Source: Apoderus coryli (taxonomy: Eukaryota > Arthropoda > Insecta > Coleoptera > Attelabidae). Taken from it: a DNA stretch of 64,000 nt. How positions within the stretch are numbered: the first letter of the stretch is position 1; the number at the start of each line of letters is the position of its first letter. The stretch lies in contig OU452201.1 in NCBI GenBank assembly GCA_911728435.2, positions 27,714,001-27,778,000 on the forward strand. Direction: 5' to 3'. The position numbers and the translations under genes were made by a program. The notes beneath the pieces were generated by a model. It worked only from the letters and a program-made list of their open reading frames with translations, had not been told where the DNA came from and did no database searches. Below, in pieces: positions 58,090 to 64,000 of this stretch.

Positions 58090-58952
58090 ATAATATAACA
58101 AAATTATTAACTTACTCTAATGATTTCTAAATAAATAAATAATAGGGAGGGAGAATGGTGCAGGATGTAAAAACTTTGCGACGTTTGTCCACCTCCTACA
58201 GACACTCTAAAAACTCTCCACGCACTTTTTAATTACTTCAACTTATAAACTTGGTAATATTTTCAAGATTAGTAACAACAACTTAAATTATAATTGTAAC
58301 GAAAATTCCTATTCAAAGATAAACAATAAATATTAAAACAAAATAAAGTAACCAAACTGTATAGTTATAATGATGATACAGGGAAACAGACACAGAAGCA
58401 GCTTCAACTCATAAACTCAATGTTTTGACCCCTCAACCAACTTGAAAGTTTTGATTTAAAAATTTTTAAATTCGCTTTATTTTTCAATTCCACTGACATT
58501 TGAGTAAAGACCCTATGACCAATAAAGGTAAATGACCTCTGCTCGATTGTTTTTTTACATGCAGGTTCCCGTATAATCTCTTTTTTCTTATCACGAGTTA
58601 AATAACCGTGGTCTGGCGTCCCTAAAAATTTCTTCGAGTTATTAAGTTGGACAAGAGCACTCTTATAAAACATCTGTCTTATGGTCAACACATCAGCTAG
58701 TTTAAACAAATTTTCTGTTGGGAATCGAATATCTAAATCAAAGATTATTTCTAATATTCTTTTTTGTACGATTACCAAAGGTTCTAGATTGGCTCTATAT
58801 TGTCCACCCCAACCCACAATTCCATAGGATAATAGAGACTGTACTAAACTATAATACAGAGAGAGATTTTCTTTTGCTGTTAAATTTTTTTTTTTTGTAT
58901 TTTTAAACATGTATAAAAACGAACGAATATTTAATATAATATTGACTTTCAT
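58090..58952 (-). pseudogene. LINE C-terminal fragment, open reading frame of 182 codons
   Basis: Minus-strand frame 58952-58404: KENLSLYYSLVQSLLSYGIV, GWGGQYRANLEPLVIVQKRI, LFKLADVLTIRQMFYKSALV, to KSKLSSWLRGQNIEFMS. This is the thumb and C-terminal part of the family seen at 350-1165. The 3' untranslated region runs to about 58090. The frame is intact but lacks the RT core, so it is only a 5'-truncated copy, probably young. Confidence 0.85.
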
Positions 58953-58954
58953 CC

Positions 58955-59730
58955 TCTTCTGGTGCGGTACGACCTGAAAGATCTGGGGATCTTATTTGAT
59001 AGGAAGCTTAGTTTCTCAAGACACATTACTGAAATTAGTTCGACTGCTTATAGGAGTTTGGGTTTTGTTGTGCGAAATAGTAAACATTTCGTATCTTATA
59101 AGACTCTTGTTCTGCTGTATAATTATTTTTTTCGCTCTAGACTGGAGTATGCTGCTGTTGTGTGCACTCGGACAATTTGGAGATAATTCAACATAGATTT
59201 GCGAAATACTTGTGGTTCAAGAGTAATAGTTTATATCCATATGCCGGAATTCCTCATGACGATTTTTTAATTTCTCAGGCGAAGAAAATATGCTTCATTT
59301 GTATTCCTAATCAAAGTTGTCAGCACTATTATCGACTCTCGCTTTTTAATCCCATTGCATGTCCCGGGGTCTTGTACGCGTAATAATGATTTAGAATTTT
59401 TCTTGCCCGCCGCGCGTACCAATTTATTGCTGTTTTCTCCGCTATATGTGATATTTTGTGTCTGTGACTCAGTGCGCAATCATGTTGATGTATTTTGTAC
59501 CGACATTCAACAAATTAAAATAGTGTTTTTTTGGAAAAATCACCGTATTTATGCATATTATGTTGCTTTTGTTATTTTATATTTAACTTAATATCTTCAC
59601 TAGTGTGTAAAATAATGTTCTTTTCCACATTGGTATTCCGTAACTTGGATATATGTGTGTTTGTATATTGATGTTTGCATTATCACTGCAACAATGAATA
59701 AAGAAGAGCAAGGAAGCAGCATAATGCATT
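58955..59730 (+). pseudogene. LINE RT thumb/C-terminus fragment
   Basis: VRYDLKDLGILFDRKLSFSR, FVSYKTLVLLYNYFFRSRLE then, after a frameshift near 59165, QHRFAKYLWFKSNSLYPY, and later PGSCTRNNDLEFFLPAARTN. Related to 2850-3450. 5'-truncated. It begins three bases from the truncated 5' end of the opposite-strand LINE at 58952, giving a head-to-head pair. Confidence 0.8.
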
Positions 59731-59939
59731 TTTATAGTTGTCCGGGATGGTTCTTGCATATGGCGACTAAGAATGCAGGAGCGTATCATGAAACGATTGC
59801 TCAATAAATAAATTGTTTGTTTATTCATTATATGTTTGTTTATTCATTATAAGTACAATGATCTTAAAAAAGTTTTAAAAACTGCAAAAGACATGTAGAT
59901 TAAAATAATATCTAGTAATTTAGCTGTCCAGTAACTTAA

Positions 59940-60400
59940 TAATAATAATAGCTTTATTGTTCTACAGTAAAAAAAAACCATTTACAGAACAATTTTTACA
60001 CTCAAATGTTTATACATAGGATAATATCTAAATATTGATACAACAGTAGTAATATTAAAAACAAAAAAACAAAACTAATGTATTTAAGAATTATACATAT
60101 ACAGCTATGAAATGTAACTTAAAAACAAAGATAAAAAAGGAAATACAGAGCCATCAAGCTGGTTCAAGTACCCTGATGGCTGATTTTAAAAGCCGCATCA
60201 AGTGATTCAAAAAAATATCACAATCACTGCACACAAGATTATATGTGGAACACATAATATATACAGGTGACTATTATTAGGTTCGTATGTGGTCTGTCAT
60301 TATAAAAGGTCGAACTGCCTCTAGAGTTAACTCTGGGAACCAAAAAATTTCACTTGCACAAATGTGTTGGCATATTATAAATAAACTTTTTCTATTAGTT
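59940..60400 (-). pseudogene. LINE 3' end (C-terminus and tail)
   Basis: The plus strand begins AATAATAATAGCTTTATTGT, the inverse of an AATAAAGCTATTATT-type LINE tail. On the minus strand near 60350-60230 the reading FVPRVNSRGSSTFYNDRPHT resembles the C-terminus at 59360-59460. Non-coding 3' untranslated region in between. Truncated. Confidence 0.65.
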
Positions 60401-61070
60401 AAACAAAGAAAGGATTAAATAAAAATATATAAAATTAGGGAGTTAAGGCCAAACCAAGGACGTATACGTATCTCCATACGTAAACGTGAGATTTTGGTTA
60501 TGTTGAAAATTGTTGTTATTGAAACATACAGTGATTTCAATTTAATAATAACGTATTATATTGGTATGTTTACAGCAAAATAAAATATGAACAAAAAACA
60601 ATTTAATTTTGTTGGTGGTGATCTTTGTTCTTTTCAACTAAATCCTTTTTCTAATCAATACAAATTGGATAATAGTTTTATACAAAAAAATAGTTACATT
60701 TTTTAATCGATACCACTTGAGTAGTTGGTACAGCTGAAGGATGTAATATAACTTGCAACTTTGAGGTTATGTCGAAAGGGAAAAATGTTCAGAGCAGAGA
60801 AAACTATTATTATTTGTACATTCCCAATTGGCTCGATTTACTACCACCATCTACGGTCTGCGCTTTTCACTATCTTCGAGAAATATATAAATATAACAAA
60901 TATCAAATTAATGGCACTTATGATTCTTATTCTCTTAAGAACAGGTAATTTTTTAATATGAAAGAAAATTTATAATTGTGTTAACCATTGACACCATTGT
61001 CAAATGATTTAGCAGTCCTCACACTTGCTCATTTTCTGATCGGAAATTAATGTTTCTTATGTAATACCCA
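60401..61070. other. No recognisable gene
   Basis: AT-rich; the 66-codon frame at 60761 has no known motif. Confidence 0.35.
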
Positions 61071-61074
61071 ATCG

Positions 61075-61330
61075 ATTATTGCATTACGAACGTCTTCAAC
61101 AAATGGTACAACATTTTTGGTTACGTTGGAGTAATGAATATTTCAACAAGTTACTACAAAGAAGAGACTCCTGGAACCTTGATCCATTAAACTGGCAAAG
61201 AGGGCGTATTACTGAAGTCTTCGGTGGTCAAGATGCTATGGTTCGAGTGGTCAATGTCTAAACAAGAAATGGAAATTCCAAGAGACCTGTAACCAAAATT
61301 TAATTTAAAAGCGCTACATTGCTTGCATCT
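61075..61330 (+). pseudogene. BEL/Pao retrotransposon integrase C-terminus
   Basis: RLQQMVQHFWLRWSNEYFNKL and QRRDSWNLDPLNWQRGRI, then EVFGGQDAMVRVVNV, a stop, and TRNGNSKRPVTKI. This is the domain that follows the integrase core in BEL/Pao polyproteins. The usual GDLVLIKDD segment between WxxxxNL and LGRI is missing. No LTR could be recognised. Dead fragment. Confidence 0.85.
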
Positions 61331-61349
61331 CTATGACCCACTTCATTCA

Positions 61350-61460
61350 AATTTTTCTATTATTATTGAAATTGTAGCCCATCTGCAGATATTGTTACTC
61401 GAACGGGGTCATTGAACTTTTTATTCTTATTTAAATTGTAGCCCGTCTGGTGAGGACGGT
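61350..61460 (+). repeat. Imperfect tandem duplication after the BEL/Pao piece
   Basis: ATTGAAATTGTAGCCCATCTG (from about 61370) and ATTTAAATTGTAGCCCGTCTG (from about 61430) are two imperfect copies about 60 bp apart. Confidence 0.5.
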
Positions 61461-61584
61461 AAAAAAACAATATTCGAATGCCAACTGTGTCAACATGTGT
61501 CATTTAAAATCAATTCTCCCAGATTTAGTTCATGTGAATAATCGTAAATTAAAAATAAGTATTTTTCTCAAAAAAATGTGCTGG

Positions 61585-62115
61585 AATATGTTCATGGTGA
61601 AAATCTTCAAATAAAATGTGGCATCACCGAACTTCTCATATTTTCTTGATTGTTGCCAGTTTTGAATGAACTGAATTGAATGAAATATAAATAATTTGGA
61701 ATTTTTTCAACAATAAAATTATTTTAGCAAAAATAAAATCTACTTGGGAAAATTAATTAAGCATCTGCGTGTGTGTAAATAGATTTCGGATTAATCACGA
61801 TATTGCGCGAATAATGAGTACGAGATGTAGGATAGAGATAATTTCAAAGACACTCTGGCAGCAGAGCATTGTTGTTTACGCGAGTAGGTTCCATAAGAAT
61901 AACACACAAATCTGTTTTCTTTTCTAATGACTTTACTTTAATGAACAAAGTGCCGATTTGGGAACTATTTTAAAAATGTTTCCCTTCAAAAAAGCAAAAA
62001 TAACCTACCACCTAACCTGAATATTTAATTGTATGTAAAAACACATGACATATTTTACTATTGTTTGGCTTCGCAAGAGATCTGCACGAATTTTAACTCG
62101 TTTTGGTTGAAGATA
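61585..62115 (-). repeat. 0.5-kb dispersed repeat, copy B (inverted)
   Basis: Reverse-complement counterpart of 45090-45640, with matching ends (TTTAACTCGTTTTGGTTGAA at the right and the TTCAAATAAAATGTGGC side at the left). No coding content shared by both copies. Confidence 0.8.
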
Positions 62116-63160
62116 GAGTGAATAAGTTAGCTAGCGTTTTATAGTAGTTAATTGTTGTATTTTATTATTTCAAGTATCAACTTATTACAGTTCGTTAATT
62201 CTTTCAAGGGGGCCGGTATGTTTGATACCTCCTGTATATTATTAAAAATGTTTTATAAAAGTTAGTTGCTATGGTTGTAAAAAAAAACAAAAATGAGAAT
62301 AAACAAGAGTAAAAAATTGCTGTTGCAAATCGAATTTTATCCTTAAAAATTGATAATAAAAGGAAAACTACAACAACTAAAATAATACAATCCACCTATC
62401 CAACAATGTTACAGGGCCAGCAATAATTTTATAATAAATTATTCCAGCAAGCGAGCCAGGGTTAAAATATGATTATCATTGCATATAGTTATAAATATAA
62501 AATATAAGGCACATTTTATTACTATCCGACCTTTTGATATTCACCAGTTATAAAATAATAATAATAAGGAAATGGAAAGGAAGCAAAAGGAGCTTTCGCC
62601 AGGTTTACTTGATATTTATTGTATGGAGATTTTGAGTTATAGTTATTCTTATAGACTTTTATGTTGTTGGAAAATATCATAAAATTTATAGGGCACATAT
62701 ATAGTGAGCACGTGTGTGCTGTTGAGTATCTATGTGTAGAATGTCTGTTTTCTGTCACACACCGTTTGAACGTTTGGTTTATAGTTCATTTTTAGCGCGC
62801 GCTAAAATGTTTAAAGGTCTTTGCGAGTTTCTTTTACCTCAAAGTGCAGTTAAAGTAAAATAAAATATGTTTTCAACGTTCTTAGAAGTTGCTAAAAATG
62901 TAATGCGGAATTAATATTAAATAATGTGACGAACGCCGTAGAAATATAGTTTTTACTTAAAATATTTCATGAAAACCAAATTTCTCTAAATTGGTTCTAT
63001 TTAGTTAACAAAAGCTCCTCAAAACATTATGTTTTGCATTAATTTTTACTTGGTTTTAATTAATTATTTTTTATTACGATCCTTTTCTTATGGACTAGTT
63101 TAGGTGCCAATATTTTATATTAATTTTAATTCTCTATTGCGTTTGCTTGGATTATTATAC
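62116..63160. other. No recognisable gene
   Basis: AT-rich; open frames at 62204-62758 (minus) show no known motif. Confidence 0.35.
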
Positions 63161-63164
63161 AGGG

Positions 63165-63995
63165 TGAACTATCACTCAGTACAAAAATTTTAACCACATG
63201 CTCAGGAAAGCATGAAAAACCATAAAAAATTTGTTTCGGAATTTTTATTCGATGTTTACAAAATGGGGCAAATCCACGTTTTTTCTGGTAAATCGGCGCC
63301 TATGACAATTATTTTTCACGATGGCTTCCTACCTGCGAACAGCTATACGCGGCGTTGCCAATTGTAGACAGGTGAAAATGAACATTTTTGTAAATATAAT
63401 TATTATAATACCTTATAAATAAATCCATCTTTACTACTGCAGAATTGTACACTACTTCTTCGTTTTCGCAAACAATAAATTCCTAAAACGATATTTTCGC
63501 ATACTTATTACACTACACTAAAAACACAACAGATTCCGAAAGCACACTACATGCCGGCAGAGTTTGCTAATATTCGCTGATGCCGGTTTATTTTAAATTG
63601 AACGAAATATTAAACTATGAGATCCAGCTGTAGCGGCGCTGCCTTTTTCCAACTTGTAGATAATTTCTTCGTTTTTGAAAATTTCTAAAACGATATTTTC
63701 GCATTTTGAACACACAAACACTAATTAAACATTGCCGGAAGCACACTAAAACCCAGATAAGTAAAACTACTACTTACTTATCTGGGACTAAAATGTAAAA
63801 TGTCGGTTTAATTTTAATTTACTTAAATCGTTTATTCCAATCAGGACGAAAATGTAAACACAAACATAATTAATTATGCAAGGTTAATAACCTCCCGGGA
63901 CACCTGGATAATCTATTGTGCAGACAAATTCGACGTTAATCATCTGTTAACCAGCAGCCTAACATGTTGCCAAATTTATAACACACATATTACGC
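63165..63995. repeat. MITE end and a diverged tandem duplication
   Basis: TACAGGGTGAACTATCACTC near 63160 is a mariner-type end. From about 63455 and again from about 63655, TTCTTCGTTTT, CTAAAACGATATTTTCGCAT, and GAAGCACACTA-type blocks repeat with a spacing of about 195 bp. A hairpin CCCAGATAAGTAA..TTACTTATCTGGG lies at 63753-63786. Confidence 0.5.
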
Positions 63996-64000
63996 TTTTT

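Noticed and set aside
1..64000. CRISPR arrays, bacterial operons, rRNA genes
   Set aside because: No regularly spaced direct repeats, no rRNA motifs and no prokaryotic gene layout; the window is clearly eukaryotic.

Overview
This is a gene-poor, strongly AT-rich stretch of an animal nuclear genome, almost certainly an insect. It has spliceosomal-type structure (a GT-AG intron), many decayed LINE reverse transcriptases, mariner, Tc1, piggyBac, hAT and P-type DNA transposons, a BEL/Pao integrase scrap and Penelope-like (PLE) debris. I found no convincing single-copy host gene. The species cannot be named from the sequence alone; the TE mix and the many TAGGTACCTA-like words fit a hemipteran or beetle about equally well.

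Layout. 0.3-8.8 kb: three LINE fragments, a PLE-like repeat with a hammerhead-type RNA motif, a tRNA-related SINE-like repeat and foldback MITEs. 8.9-11 kb: a complete D,D41D mariner-like transposon with an open transposase and terminal inverted repeats (TIRs) of about 366 bp. 11-16.2 kb: a nested block in which a non-autonomous hAT and a foldback element interrupt PLE sequence. 19.8-21.7 kb: an element with about 600-bp TIRs and remnants of an XPG-like/CXC-domain protein. 22-23.5 kb: an inverted repeat carrying a textbook hammerhead ribozyme, one arm of which is split by another element. 24.2-26 kb: a LINE split by a dead mariner. 27.7-33.3 kb: a full-length THAP/P-element-type transposase gene whose intron holds a deleted piggyBac and small MITEs. 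33-41 kb: SINE-like repeats, MITEs, a second copy of the PLE-type inverted repeat with its hammerhead, and hairpins. 41.5-43 kb: a second copy of the non-autonomous hAT. 44-48 kb: hammerhead-bearing repeats and a Tc1 element. 49-54 kb: two LINEs, one split by a hAT. 55-60.4 kb: four more LINE pieces. 61 kb: BEL/Pao remnant. 45.1-45.6 and 61.6-62.1 kb are inverted copies of one 0.5-kb repeat.

The parts worth most attention are (1) the set of hammerhead-ribozyme motifs, at least two with intact core, stems and cleavage triplet, placed in inverted-repeat units typical of PLE terminal repeats; (2) the two transposases with no visible lesion (D,D41D mariner-like and P-type); and (3) the unusual long-TIR element with CXC/XPG-like coding remnants. 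Multiple target-site duplications and interrupted reading frames give a relative order of insertion. All assignments were made by eye; no alignments, folding or database searches were run.
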